From Epinephelus fuscoguttatus (lineage: Eukaryota > Chordata > Actinopteri > Perciformes > Serranidae), in NCBI RefSeq assembly GCF_011397635.1, contig NC_064772.1, positions 16,073,035 through 16,137,034 on the forward strand: DNA of 64,000 nt, written 5' to 3'. The number at the start of each line of letters is the position of its first letter. The stretch's first letter is position 1. The position numbers and the translations under genes are program-made. Below, piece after piece: positions 37,101 to 52,100 of this stretch. The notes beneath the pieces are model-generated. The model saw nothing but the letters and a program-made list of their open reading frames with translations. It ran no database searches and was not told the DNA's origin.

Positions 37101-40100
37101 GCTTCACATGAATAATGACTTCCTGACTGGTGAGAACAATAGAGATAAAGGTATGCTGCTTGTTTGATGTTAGGTGAGTGCAGTCTAATGCAGCAGTGTG
37201 TGGGTGTGATTGTGAAAACATGCGCATTGCACGAAACAAGTGGTGGGCTGAGCGAGAGAGCAAGCATCGCAGAGGGAAGCCGCCAAATGAAGTGTGAATG
37301 TAACGCTGCTGCATGCTTGGCTTGACTTTTCGCCGGCCGCACGCATGCGTGTCAGTTCCTGAGAGATCTGCAGCAAAGAGCCGGCGTCCTTGCAGCTCAG
37401 CGAGTTGGCTTTATCCACCGTGTGGCCTCACCAAACTCACCACAGGAAGAGCACAGCTGAGCAGCTCATTTCTCTCTCTGAGAGCACAGAGCAGGATGCT
37501 AATCGCAGGACTGATAGCAGCGATACATTATGGCGTAATCTCTGACCTGTATTGAGTTCTCTTAGTGGCCAATAACATTAGCAGATCAATTTTTATGCAA
37601 TAGATACAAGCCAATTAGAACTGATATCCAACATAAACTACAAGTGCCTTACAGAGTCTTATTTTCTTGAGATTGTTTTATCACCACATTAAATGTCTTC
37701 ATCCTTTTCAAAGTAACATTATTCTCACATGGCGATCCTGTAGAGAGCAAAGACTGTTGAAATTTTATTGTGGTTTGGACTTCTTTGTGGGACATTCGAG
37801 TGTTAATGGGAGGTTGCCATAAATGGGAACTGAGAGTTGGCCGCAAAAAGGCGATGCATCGACGAGCTGTGTTGCTGGAAAATCTAACAAAGAAGGCTGA
37901 GCATTACAGGCCAAACATGCTATCAAGATAAAATGAAGTCTGAACATGTATTGTTAAATCAGAGAATGGGTTCTCAGGAGGCCAAGGGTAGTTTACATCT
38001 GATATAATGCATTCAAGCAGTGTTACTTTAAAAAATTACTTTTTGTAATATTTGATTACAAATGTTTCATTAAAGCTGACATAATTTGCTTTAATTTGGT
38101 TGTCAACAAAAATTCTTGATTGCTTTGTGCTTGACACCTGGCGTTACAGTGCCTCTCCACACGTGTCTTGAGTGACCACTTGTGATCGGATCTTACTTCC
38201 CTGCTCTATATGCAGATGAACACGTACATCAGTTCTGATTGCAAAGACCAAATGTGTTGTTGTCACTAACTGACGGGAGGCAGCAGTGCGCTACCCATGC
38301 CTGTTCTGCCTGAAGTTAAAAAAACTTTCCATTGTTTACAAAGACCTTGGTAAGCGGGCAAAATAAAACAATACTGACATGGTCTACTCCTGGGTGTGTT
38401 CCAGCCAAACCAAATCAAAATGTTTGACTCACTTATAATAAAACAATGCTGTTGGTGCACGAACAAGTATGTACTTTGCCTACTCAGAGGACATCAGCTG
38501 AGTAGGTGGTCCCTCAGTGTGGCCCAGGACACATTACCATAGACACTGCAGAAAATTTTTGGCCATATACAGCTCAGACCACCTCTGAATGTGGTCTAAG
38601 TAATCAGATCTCAAGACACATTGAGGATGCAACAGGTGCATTCACACCTGCCCTTGGAGCTGTCCACATGTGATCCGATCACCCGGGACACATGTTAATA
38701 CTAGATGTAAACAGGCCCTGAAATATCTCAACCAACTCAACTGTTGGATGGATTTAATTCAGACCTTCCTGTAGTTCAGACATTAATGGTCCCCTCAGGA
38801 TGAAATGTAATTCCCCGCATGCTGTTGTTGGCGGCATAGATTCACAAGCACGCCTGTAGACTCTTCATTAGCGTAGTGTATATTATGGTATCTTGTCAAG
38901 GCCTTAAAGAAAAGCAAACATAAGCAGTATGATGAAGGATAATGTGAGTTTGGCCGGTCTCTTGTATTAAAAAGCAACTATATGGCAGCCAATCCAAGTT
39001 TTCAAAGTGTGTATATACTAATGTAATCTTAGCAACAAAAACAAAACGTAAATTCAGTTTATTGTTCACTTTGAAGTATGACCAACAGGATATCAAGCAA
39101 GTTTCAGTTCTCTGTAAGTGAAAAGAAGGAAATGCATTTAAACACATATGCTGTGGAGAATGATCAGCAGTAGTGTGTACTCAGAATGTGTCGTTAAGGG
39201 GCTAAAACATGTAAAACCACTGGTTTGACCTTGTAGAACTGCTTTGTTATTTTCTGTTTTGGTTTTTAAGTCTTTAAGTTACAGTGCTGGACTAAGTATG
39301 AATGAAAGTGAGCTTTGAATTACACAAGTATCAGCATGTGGCCACTCTCTCTGAGTGTGAAGAGGTAAAAAAAACAATAGAAAAAGACATCATCTTGATT
39401 GATGTTTTTCATCCTCATTTTCTTCAAAACCCTGAAAAAGATGTAGTCTCACTTGATACTTCTCATTTCAGATGCACTACATCGGTCATGTGGTCATCCT
39501 GATACACCTCTTACCCAAAACCAAAACCACTGGCAGTCGATTGCTCTCTTTCAGTTCCATGTGTGCTTGCGTGTGTGTGTGAGAAATAGGCTATCTGACC
39601 TCAGCTGCTTTTGGAAATGTAACATCCTCTCATTTCTCCCATACCACTTGGAGTGCTGAAGACCTCTCCGGCTGCAGGCCCAGAGAAAGGGATGTGCATT
39701 TGTTTCCTGCCAATGAAAGCAGCTCCCCACCCTTCCTGCTTGAGTCATGCCACATAGACTCGACAGATAGACAGACACACAGACACACAGACAGACAAAA
39801 TGACTTGACAGACTGATCTTATCTCTTCTATGACTTCTTCATTCAGACAGAAGTAGAGGCAGCTTTACCACTGTAAGATTCTTGAACATTTACAAGTGTT
39901 TTGATTTTTGTGTATTTCTTATAGTAGCTGTTGAGTAATTGTGAGCCAGAAGGGAAATGAGGATACAATTGTGAAAAAGGAAGCAGATATAAAACCCCAT
40001 TGGTAGTGTGGAGAGTTTAAGAAATAATGATCTGGTCAGTCACTTTATGTCTAAAAATGTCCATGCAGATGTTTTTAGCCCTGTGTTCTGGCTCTGGGGA

Positions 40101-43100
40101 AGTCCACTGATAACTGTGCCCTTTCCTGTTTTCGTCTTCTAGGAAATAATTAGCATATTCGCAAATCTGAGAACTCTGGTGTGCAATCTTTGCTGGGTGA
40201 AGAGTCAAATCTGCCACAGTGGCACAATCGGGTCCCTAGTGCGCCGCTGACAAACAGAGAGCAGGCCAGTTAGTCAGAGCAGCTTCCCACAATCTCCATG
40301 GCAAAGAATGTTGAGTCGACGCGTGAGACGGCCAGACCACATCTCCTTGGTAACCGCACAGCCGCCCTGCCGGTGCGATGCCAAATGCCGAGGTGGCGGA
40401 GAAGATGCAACGTTCAAGGAGCTGGGAAGGATGAGTTCAAGGAGGAAACGAGAAAGACGACTAACGTGCCATGAAAGTGACAGAGCAGGAATCTTAAGAG
40501 CAGATCAAGGAAAACACTTTCCCAGACAGCCAGAGAGTGCGTTGTTTTTTTATTCCTCAGCTGTCAGCGGAGAGCAGTTTGGTGTCATTAGACGGAGTGC
40601 TGCCGACCCAGGACAGGACACTGACAAGCCTGGTCGCTTCCTGCTTCCTGTCAAAGGACGGCTGCAGGGGAAACGGCAGGGCTGCTGAGAGAGGATAAGG
40701 CCTCGGGCAGGAAGCGTGAAGCTGAGACAGCCTCCAGTCAGTCATGCCTAGTCACTTCGACCGCCAATTTCCCCTGAGGCTTTGACCTCCTGGGCATGAC
40801 TGTGTATTTGTGTGGTTGTTTGGGAACCAGGAAGTCAGCCCCATTAACCCTGTTGGTCATATGGGTCACACTTTAAGGGCGTTTGGTCCTTTCGCGGGTT
40901 ATTTCTGTTGAAACTAGTTATAAAGAAAGGCTGCAACTAACTTTTTGTCTATTTTTGACTGTAGAATTCAGGGAATAGTAAAAATGCCTTCACACTTTCC
41001 AAAGATCATGTCAAAGATGATGTCTTCAGATGTCTTGTTATGTCTGATCAAAAGCCCAGAATATCAGGATATTCAATATATAATATGTAATACAGAGAAA
41101 AGCAGCACTTCCCTACAGTGGAGAAGCTCCATATGTTCATCAAGTCTTCCGCAGATTTTAAGTCCAACAACTGATGCATTCTTTGACCACCAAAATCTGT
41201 TTTCTTTTATTTTAAAAAAATATTTCCCACCTTTCTGTCGCTGCAAAGTTGTGCCAGGTTTTACAGAAGAGGGTGGGGTGTTTTACGAGGCTTAATATCC
41301 CTAATCAGTCCACCTTCCAGCTTTTGATTGCAGAGGTTTTTTTATGGTATTTGTTGTTGATGAAGTGGTTTGTGTTGCTGCCAAGTGCTCCTCAAGCTGC
41401 TGGACCACAATTGATCAAAACCTGCTTCAATTTTTTACTCTGTATGCACCAGACAGAAACCCCCAGGCATATGCTAAAGGTTTGTGATAACAGAACATCT
41501 AGTTTAGATACCGAGCAAGAAAGAGGCCAGCATCTCCATTAATAATACAAATCTTATATGTTTTTTACTTACGGTGGCTAATGTGCCAGTCATTAATTAT
41601 GAGGTGAGAGCATCATCAGTAAGCTATTTCTGAATATATTTTACTCACCCACAAATGTCCTCCCAAACATTTCTTACCTTATCATATGCATGTTAAAAAA
41701 ACAACTACCTTTTCCTGGTAAATAATAAACCTTTACTCTGTGAGTTAGAGCTAAAGTGGTTAGTCAAACAGATGGAAAAAATTGTCTGCACAGTTTCAGT
41801 AGTCACTTGCTCATTTGAATCATTTTTAAAGCAAAAATTCCGAACATTCATTGAATTCCAGTCTTTAAAGTCACAGTTTTACTCCAACATCAAGAATCCA
41901 TTCTCTTACTTGTAGTGCTGTTTATCAGTCTAGATTGTTTTGGTGTTACTTGCTGGGTGTTGTAGATATTGGCTGTTGAGATGTCTGCCTTATCTCCAAT
42001 ATTATGGAACTAGATGCCACTCAGGGCTTTTGGTTCAAGCACAAAAAAAAATTAAACTCAACAGCAATGTCTCTTTCTAGAAATTGTGATCTTGTTACTT
42101 AGAAGAGATAATCTACAGACCTTGTTGTGAGTAGTTTCATGTAGGAACTATTTTCTCTGCCAAATTACACCCCCCAGCCGTATCACCATGCTGGTCTTCC
42201 ACATCCCACCGAAAGAAAGAGGATAGTTCGTTGGAAAAGAAAATAGTTCCTACATGAAACTGGCCACAACAAGGTCTGTGGATTATTTTGAGTAACCGGG
42301 TCATGACTCCTGGAAAGAGACATTGCTGTTGAGTTTTTCAAATGTATTTCTTGGCACTTTGAGCACTACAAACCGAGTGCCATCTAGTTCCATTATATTA
42401 GAGAGAAGGTGGACATCTATACGGCCAAAATCTTCAGCACTGGGCAACTCACACCAAAACAATCAAGACTGACAAATAGCACCACAGGTAAGGGAGAAAA
42501 CATTTACTTTCTCTTTTGGAGTGACCTGTCCCTTTAAAATATGAACTTACATAGATTTATTTTAAGTCTTTTATGACAGTAAAGTGAATATCTTTGGGTT
42601 TTAGACTGTTTGTTGGATAATATAAGCAGTTCAGATATGTAAACCTGGACTTTAGGAAATTAAAATGGGCATTTTTCACTACTTTGAGACTTTATAGACC
42701 AAATGAGAAATCGATAAATCAAGAAAATCATCATAAAATACTCATTAGAGCCATCATTATTGTGAGCTCTGTGAACTAACAAGATGATGGCTGCAGGCAT
42801 GCACAGTTAGCAGTACAACTGCAAAGAGTGCATGCACTGAGCAATGTGTTCATGTTCCCAGACTGTGATCAAACATGACATGGATCTATTCTCTGGGTAT
42901 AAACCCTATTGACACCACCATTTATACTCAAAAGAAGACTCAGAAGCTCTGAAATGTCAACTATTCAGCTTGTAATAGACATTTTACTGCTTTATAAGTG
43001 AATATATATCAAAAAAATGATGTTTGAACTGGATGAAATTCCAGAAATGCCTTTCATCTCACCTGATTTTAACATCAGACATTTTATGAACTTTCAAGGA

Positions 43101-46100
43101 CATTACTTTCTAACCACAGTGCTCATGCTGGTTACAAATCTGCTCTTGCTGAGGCACCATGCTCTGCCACTGCCCTTCACCTCCTTTAAGTTGGCCCTTG
43201 ACCTCTCTGGCTCCGTCTCTGACAGACTTCTACTTAAAAGCATTCTGACACTGACATGTTGACTTTCACAGCACAAGTGGTTCTCCGAGATAGATATTTC
43301 TCAGTGGAGTAACACAATGTGCTCTTATGATTTGCTTCTTTTTCTCAGCCGCACTAAATAAATCATCCACATGCATCATGACCGCAGATGTTTTGGCATT
43401 GTCACACTTTCTAATCCCCCTGGGTTGAGTGGGAGCTTGCCATTGGTTCCTGGCAGATAAAAAACAATCCTTTGACTATATTCAATAGTTGTTGGCCTTT
43501 TGGAGAGCAGAGTTTGGATGCATTCTTGCCTGTTGCCAAGGGTTTGCAAAGAATGTGTGCCAAGACGGCACTATTTCATTGATTTCATTTCCCCACTAAA
43601 AAGCTGAGAGACAACAGCTTTAACAATCTGTCTTTCCAAGTTACATTAATCACATTTACCAGTGAAACAGTGCCGGCCAGTGTGTAGATATTTATTGTTT
43701 ATCCTCTGATGATTTGCTGAGATTTTGAATGAATGTTCTCAGTCTTGCTGTCTTAAACACTATGAATCATTTACTAAATCAGATTTTGACGTAGTAACAC
43801 ATGGATGTATGGACAATCTTAAAATCTAGTCGAAAAAACAGCCAAGAAAGTGAATATGTAAACACTTGTTCATGTTACGGCTGAATATCTAATTACAAAC
43901 ACAGACAGATTATGGGTGACCCTTGGGTGGCGGTGCCAGCTGCTCTCAACACGAGCACCACAAGAGTCAGCCTGCCTGCTCAGCCTCCGTTTCGTGTTCC
44001 TCATCCTAATCAGCAAACAGCAACACAACCTCTGAATAATCACAGATTTTACTCGGGAGGTGTTTAAATGCAGACTGACTAGAGCTGGGTGACGACGGCG
44101 GGGTGTGGTGTGTTGCAAAGAGGCGAGGAAACGCAGCTTGTTAATGAATGTGTCGGCTGTTATGGAGATCTAATGTGTGACTTTTACCGTATAACAAGAC
44201 GTGTCTAATCATTTAGATGGAGTCTGCTTGAAGTTTCTGTCATAAGACAATGATTCCAGTGGAAATGAAGTCTGCTGATTATTTTCTTGATTAAATTATT
44301 CAATGTTTTGTCTTTAAAGTAATGAGCTGTGTCTCTCACAGTTATGCACAGCACATGGTGATGTCTTCAAATGTTATGTGTCATCCAAAACCAAAAGATA
44401 TTCACTTGTGAGTGCTTCTCATAGTGAAGCACTTCACTCATGTTATCAGAGAACAGCGGTGCTTTTTCATCATCAGGAGGTTCATAAGTCTTGGTGTTAT
44501 TTCAGTCAAAGCATTTGATATCTGGACATGATAATAAAGTCCTTTACATTTTTCACAAATGTACGATATAGGCATACTTTTTCAACCAGCTTTAAATCTT
44601 AACAATGTGGGTAGTATGTGTAAATAAAATGTGGTAAACAACTTCCCTCCATCTTACCAGTGCCAATGGTAAGATGTGGCAGATGTGAGCTGGCTCTCGG
44701 GCTGTTGCTCACACTTTAGATTGTGCTTCCTCATTTTCGTATGCCCGCCACTGTGGACACAAAGAGTATAGAAGTGCTTTGAGAGAGACAGCAGCCCTTC
44801 TTTCTCTCTTGAACTCAAACCAAGTTAAGATCAGATGTTAAGACTAGGTTGGCTGATGATAGTCTGAGATTCTGTTACTTGGTTGTGTATTTCTCACTGA
44901 AAATGTGTTCAGCAACATATTTTAGCTTACCACTTACCTGTAATACAAGATCACTTGATGCCAGATGGCCACCATTTTGTTTCCTTTGGAAAAACGTACA
45001 TGCTGGCATTACGTCGCCCACCAGCAGGAGTGTTTATTGGTCCGGTGCAGCACAGTGCATTCTGGTGGTTGTAGGTTTTACACCTCTTGAGCAAAAGTGA
45101 ATGCCACAGCCTGTTATCTCTGGTCATATAGCACCAATTTCAAAGGTATTTGCATCTTTCTACTGCATAGACAACCTAGTTTTATGAAAACACCATCTTC
45201 CAGCAGTGAAGTACTTCTTTAACAGACATAATAAATGTGTAGCTGAGACGATGAGGCATCAGAACCATGATTTGACACAATTCTAATGGTTTTGGAAATA
45301 TACCCAGGCATATATTGAGGTTATCTTTGCCAATATGCTTATCATAGAAGAGTGGACTATCTGCCTTGGCGGAGGTCTGCGCTCTCCGAGTGCCCTTCCT
45401 GTTTAATGAAATATATGTTTTCATACTGTTTGAAGATTTTCATGACAGTAATCAACATAATATCATAAAGAGAGACAATATTGAGCAAGATGATGGTACC
45501 ATACACTTCTGGTATTAGCATAAGCCTGTCACAGTTTAGCCAAACACACACAGGGCTAAATAATGAGGCAGAGTGGGGGGGGGTATTGGGCAGCAGAGTC
45601 TGTTCCCATGTGCAGGGGGATCAAAGGGCTCGGCCCTGGTAGAAAGGGCCCTGCGGCGGCAAACTACTGCTGCCATAATTGGGGAAGAGCCATGTAAAAC
45701 TGTCCAGGGAAGGCCAAGGACAGCTTCATTATGTTGTGAAATTTAATTAGCCCTGTGTTGTGTGTGTGCTTCTGCTCTTAACCACATGACCTTGATGTAA
45801 TGGTGTTTTTGCTGGTGCTTATCATCTATTATGAGCGAACATGGCTGAGTTATGGTTCCATTCACTCTGGTTAAGATGGGCTGGATATGAAATGATTGTC
45901 AGAATAGATTATGGTGAAAACCATCAAATACTGGCTCACAATTTAAATCACTCAGAGACAGGTCACTCAGGTGTGTGTGTGTGTTTGTGTTGCTTGTGTC
46001 CACTTTTTCTGAACTTGACAAGTCTCCCAATTATCTCAGCTTTTCCTGCGGTGAGTGAAACAGTAATAGATGTCAGACAGAAAGACAGTATTCAGTATGA

Positions 46101-49100
46101 CAGGTTATTTTCAAGTTGTTACTGAGAAAAGTCACCAGGTTGTTTGGCTCACAGCAGGAATAAATACTTGACCTAAATAACTGCTTTATTCTCCACTCGT
46201 GGAGCAGATCAGGAGGGCACACCTGTAGTATTTAATGCCCGTATTTACCCAACAAATAAATACCTTCCTTTCATTTTATCACACTGTGATTACAGATACT
46301 AATCTGGGAAATACAATACAACTGGTGAGTCAGTGCTGTGTTGGAATACTCCAGGGCTTTATCACAAGATTAAACATATATGTTGGACAGATAGTGATGG
46401 TGGGCATGTTGAATAGGGTTTTGTATTGACGCCAGGATGATATGCATCCAAGTATGCATGCAGAATATCCTTAAACTATCAGAAGAAGAAGACATTCCTT
46501 AAGCAAGTATTTCTTATTTGAGTAATTTGGATGGTCCCCTTTACCAAAAATCCAACAAATGGCAGTTCACCAAATTAGCTGATAGTAAATCTCTCTTTGG
46601 GCTTAAATGGTATGTTTATACATTCACCAAACATGACATCTGGTGACTGATAGTATCAGACACAATCTGATATCTCTTTTACTGTTTATTTTATTACCAA
46701 CACTGTACTACATTCACATTATTCACATACAAGTGTTGTTGCTCAGTCCATAGGAACTCAGGTTGGGAAACAGAGGGTCACCGGATCATTTCTCATGCAG
46801 ATTACCATCTAATTGACATTTGTATGTTTATCACATGATATTAAATTTGATATAAAAAACATGAAATAAAAATGGCTGATCAAATTACAGCTGTTTTATT
46901 GTGTGGCATTATGTGACCGGGCTTTATCAATTCTCTTGATGAAAACAGCCTCAACCACAGGTGCTTTTCTGGTGCGCTTTCATTCTTTGTCTCTATCACT
47001 AGCAGCCATAAACTTTGATGAGACTATGTTTTCATTGAGAGAAAATTTTTTTTTTTTTCCCATCATGCAGCAGCTTCAGGGAGCCAGCTGCAAGCAGGCA
47101 GGTTATCGCCATGGATGTATTCTTAGATCTGGATACTGGACCTCAAAATGGCGCCTATTCAGTCCAATGGAACTGCTTACCTAGGGGATAAGACAAAAAG
47201 GTTTCTAGCTTCTGGTTTTAATTCCATGGGTATGTGCCAAGGAAACTATAAAAGAAGGAAGGGTCATTATATCAGTGACAGAGTTTGAATTTTGCGTTGG
47301 TGCCAGACTTTGGTGCTACTTCCACTGACGTTAATGGGGCAAGCTTTGCAAGCCCTACCGTAGCCTGTCATATCTGTGCTTCACCTTTGTCTGAAAAATG
47401 TTTCCACATTACGCGATGTTGACTGATGTTTTTTAATCAAAATGTGGTGCCTATTTATTCCAATGAGAACTGCTTGCTTGGCACATATGCCAAAAAAAGT
47501 TTCTAGCTTTTGGATGTACTTTTGGGGTATGTGACCAACTGTTAAAGCGCGGTTCTCCTGCTGGCAGAGCCTGCGAGTTCCGGCTTGACTTGTAGACTTT
47601 ACATTATGATGACGTCACATAGTTTCAAATAGTTTTTCTTGGCTCAAGGAAAGTTAAACAACCACAATGATTCAAAAATTCATAATGGAAAGAATTGTTG
47701 AATTGTTTTTCCATGTGTTGTCATGTATAAAAGGCCCAAAAGGAACACTGCAAGCGGACTACTTGATTACTGAGAGTGAATTACTTAGTACAGCATTTTT
47801 ATAGGAATGATTCTGTCCTATCCATAAAAGCTGCTGACCTCTGTTACTGTGATCAATATAAGCGGTTTCCACTGTACTGGAATGAAAATGAAAGGCAACA
47901 GGCTATTTAAAGATCATTGCAAGGCAGGTTGATAAAGACAATACAAGGCTATAAAATCTAAAAGCCTTTAGAAATTGAGTTAAAGGGTAATTCAAAGTGT
48001 CTTGAATTAAACGTACTTGTGTTTAGGTTTTATGTGTGTGGCATGTAAGATGTGTATGAATGTGGTGTAACTTTAGATGTAGTTGATATTTTCTGTGGCA
48101 GGGAGCGAGCTGAGCAATAAGGGCACATGATGAGTTTTTCTCATATGTGGGTGATGTTTATGATGATGAATTTCCCTTGTGTGAAGCTGTTTCTTGTGGG
48201 GGGTGATGGGTAAATCAGTTCGAGGGTCACTCCAGCATGGCTTTGTCTTAAATGGCTTTGCAGGATTTTCTCTAAATATAGACATGCATCATCGTTAAAT
48301 GAGTAACCGCGAGTGTTATGATCTATGGTGTCTCTGAAGTGGTTTTCTATTTATATTGGTCATTATTTCAACTCCCTGGCGCTCTGGGTGCTGAACTCCT
48401 GGGCATTAATCTCCAAAACATGCAAGGAAGTGAGACAGATAGCTCACAGTGACAGTGGGTCAGTGGCAGTGTTTATTTTTCTCGCATTTAAATGTTTCGT
48501 CGTGAATAATTATCATAATAAATAGCATAACTGTTTATAGAATTGGATATCCTGCCTATTTGTTTTGCCTGTTGGAGAGCACAAAGGCTTTGCTCCAGCA
48601 GTCCGCAGTGAAATAATGATTCATGCCACATTCAGGTCAAGCAGTGTATTGTGAGCACTCTGTCTGCATTAGTGTTACGGAGTATGCATGCTTTAAATTA
48701 CTGAGCAAATATTGTTCTTATGCCCTGAATTTCTGAAGTGTGTTGTAGCATTAAATTGAAATTATCCTTGCTGTCTTTTGATGTGAATGTTTCCAGTATG
48801 TTCTTACAGGGTGAAAGAGATTCAAGGGTTTTAAAAGCTTCCTCTCCTCCTCTTTTCTCAGGCGTTGGACCAGGACCGAACCTCCCTGCAGAAGGTCAAG
48901 AAATCAGTGAAGGCCATTTACAGTTCAGGACAAGGTGAGACTGTCTGTTTCTAAATATATCAGGCCTGAATAGCTGATGGTTGGGTACGTGCTCACAACT
49001 CTTTCCAAGCCCACGAATTCTTAAATATCTTTAATAAAGATGAGGATTGCATTTTTGGCCTGGAACATTGCCTTTTGTGGGACAGATGGTGTTTCATGTG

Positions 49101-52100
49101 TGTGTGTGTTTTCAGGCTGTCCCAGAAACCAACACCTGAGTTTGTTTTGCTCGTTGCTGTGACATGGATCCCCAGTAATTTTCCACTGAATACTTTTGAG
49201 AGCAGCCTCCTCCCTGTAAATTGACAGTTTCAGATGCTTGACCCACAAAAAAGTTTGTTTGTTCTTCGCAGAAAAGACAGTTTACCTTTCTCAGTGTGGA
49301 TGAGAAACTTTTAAAGTCTCAAAACAACTGGAGCAAGTGTTTTAATCAGTCAGCCACTAGCTTGGATAATTAGTTACCTCGGCTAGATGAAGTTATAGTG
49401 AGACAAATACTGTGTGTGATCTAAAAATAGAGATAAGAATGGGATGTTTGTGCATCTTGCAAATGTAATGAATAGTTAGACTCAGGGCTGGAGCCAGGAG
49501 TTTAGAAACACAGAGGTTATGAGTCCCTCCAACACACACAATCCTCCAACAACTATATTCGGTTTAAGTTATAGTCCTTCAAAAGGACCTATTATGCACA
49601 TTTCTAGGTTTATACTTGCATTTTAGGTTTCTCATAGACCATGTTTACATGCTTTAATGTTAAAAAAAAACCACACTTTATTTTCCTCATACTGTCGGTG
49701 CTGGAACTCCTGTATTCACCCTCTGTTTGAAATGCTCCGTTTTAGCATCTGTCTCTTTAAGACCCCCACCTGAAAAAAGCCCTGTCTAGTCTCATTGGTC
49801 AGCATTTCTGGGTCTTCCGCATCTGTGCTCTTGGTATACTTGCACCATCATTGCAGCCAGGGAAAGCCTGTAACAGAGTATACTCCTAAACCTAATGCAC
49901 TATATAGAGAGATAATTACTAAGTGTTAATACATCAAATAGGCAGCACGGTGGTGCAGTGGCTAGCAATGTCGCCTCACAGCAAGAGGGTTCCTGTTTTG
50001 AACCCAGGATGGGGGTTTTGAACTCTAGGGTGGGGGGAGCCCTTCTGTGTGGAGTTTGCATGTTCTCCATGTGTCAGCATGGGTTTTCTCTGGGTACTCC
50101 AGCTTCCTCCCACAGTCCAAAGACATGCAGGTTAATTGGTGACTCTAAATAGTCCATAGGTGTGAATGTGAGTGTCAATGGTTGTCTGTCTCTATGTGTC
50201 AGCTCTGTGATAGTCTGGTGACATGTCCAGGGTGTACCCTCCCTCTCACCCAATGTCAGCTGGGATAGGCTCCAGCCCCCCGCAACCCCCAACAGGATAA
50301 GCAATTACGGAAAATGAATGAATTAATAATACATCAAACAGCTATTGTGGGAAAATCCAGATTATTAATAGTATCAAAAATGGGACTTGATTCCAGGACT
50401 AAAATTGGAAAACAAAAATACTAAATCCTTTTATATATCAAATTTATGTTGGGCCAGAAAATACCCACCTTGTGTAGGATTTTCAACGGTATAATGTTGA
50501 CTAAAAAAAAATGTCGCTAAAAAACCCCCAGAAAATCCAGAGAAATTACACGAAAAGACAGAACATACAAAGAAGAAAAATGCAAAAGAATACAAATGAC
50601 ATGACCTCATTGTCGTCAATGGTAACCACAGCCCTGTTTGGACTGTATTTGAGTTTCCAGTATGATGAAAGTTCAAAATGGCTGCTGCAGGGATAAACTC
50701 TACAGGGTGCTCGTCTCACCTCACCTCCCTCTCAGGACTCTTCCTCAGATTTGGCAACAGTCTGAGCATCCCTCCCCCACCATCTCTCACTTAACGACAA
50801 GGACAGATGGATGCTGCTGTTTGACTGACGGCTCCCGCAGAGTCTCGCAGACCTGGAGAGCCACACATCTTGTTATGCTGACATTTGCTGTGTATAAACA
50901 TGACTTATTACAGTTAAAATTTATAAAACAAAGCCTCTCTGGAGCAGCACTGATCAGAAATCACAGGCGAAGGTCACATGTGTCTGTTATTGTATTGCTT
51001 GTACTGCTGCACTGATGAAGGAACTTTCCATTGTAGGATCTGTCAGCTGTTTCTGCCACATCTGTGTTATTATGAACATCACTAGGAGATCTTAGAAGAT
51101 TTATAAGCCCATTTGTTCCACGTGTTTTTGCCACTGTTGCTGTTGAGAACAAAGAGTGGTGTGTCACTGAAATATTTTCTTATCCTCAGTCCCCTTTCCT
51201 GACCTTTCTTTTACTTATAATTTCTACTTGTAAAACCATTGGTAGACCTTGTTTTGGATATTTTTGTATGTAGAGCTGCTAAGTTAACTGGGCCAAAATT
51301 GATGCAGGAGAACCAGAGATATTGTCTTTTTTTATTTCATTAATTCCTCAAAACCAGCCTCCTACAAAATGCAACTCAAACATCGACAGTTCAGTCAGAG
51401 ATTCAGGTGCATTATACCAGTAGCAGCTAACGTAGCCTCGAGCCGCTAGCCTCAAACAGAGATGAAGAAGGGGCTACGCTGATCATCTTTCCAACCCACT
51501 TAAAATAAAACTGTGCCTAGTGGTTTCAGATGCGACAGGTCATGTCAACAGGGCAGAGCAGGGTGTTTTACCTGCTGCACAGACTCTTTCTTTATAGTGA
51601 TTGTAGTGGATCATTTAACAACAGGATGTATTCATTTGATTGACTTATCTTAATGAGGAATTAAAAAAACAACCACATTGCCTCTGGTACATTGAGGTAT
51701 TCGTTCACACCATTTTTAACAGATTGTACTGTTTTACACAATTCTATGTACTTTTTACCTATTGGAGTGCTGCAGAGCCGCGCAAAGAGAAAATAATTAG
51801 GTCAACTGGGTAAAATTAACATAGAGCAGTGGGGTGACCTTGCGGGCAAGCGGGGGTTCCGTGTTCAGTGTAGCAACTTCAGTTGAATGTAAGGACGGAC
51901 AGGCTGCAGCAGACGTGTTGTGCTTCGACCGTGTCCAACGTATTTTGTCCGCAACTCCACACCTCCAGATTTATGTCATTTTCAAACATGTAGTCTTCAG
52001 ACCCAGCTGAATTTATCAGATTTTGCAGCTCCCTCTGGAGCCACAAAAGCCTTTATTAAACGTTTTCTTCACATATTCATTAGCGCTCCCAAAGACCTGT

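Larger units (their letters stand above)
21484..48861. other. ASAP1 intron 1 (27.4 kb), no additional coding exon recognised
   Basis: The open frames here are short and show no recognised domain. Dispersed repeats, microsatellites and a CpG-rich patch are listed separately. A stretch at 44640-45110, with GTCGCCCACCAGCAGGAG near 45014, reads like another teleost dispersed repeat but has no ends I can define. Several AT-rich, non-repetitive stretches (for example 30000-30330, 31560-31880 and 45560-45860) could be conserved noncoding elements, which cannot be judged without alignment. Confidence 0.6.

Noticed and set aside
40308..40688. 126-codon frame as a real gene
   Set aside because: No recognisable domain and no supported splice partners; kept only as a CpG-rich patch.
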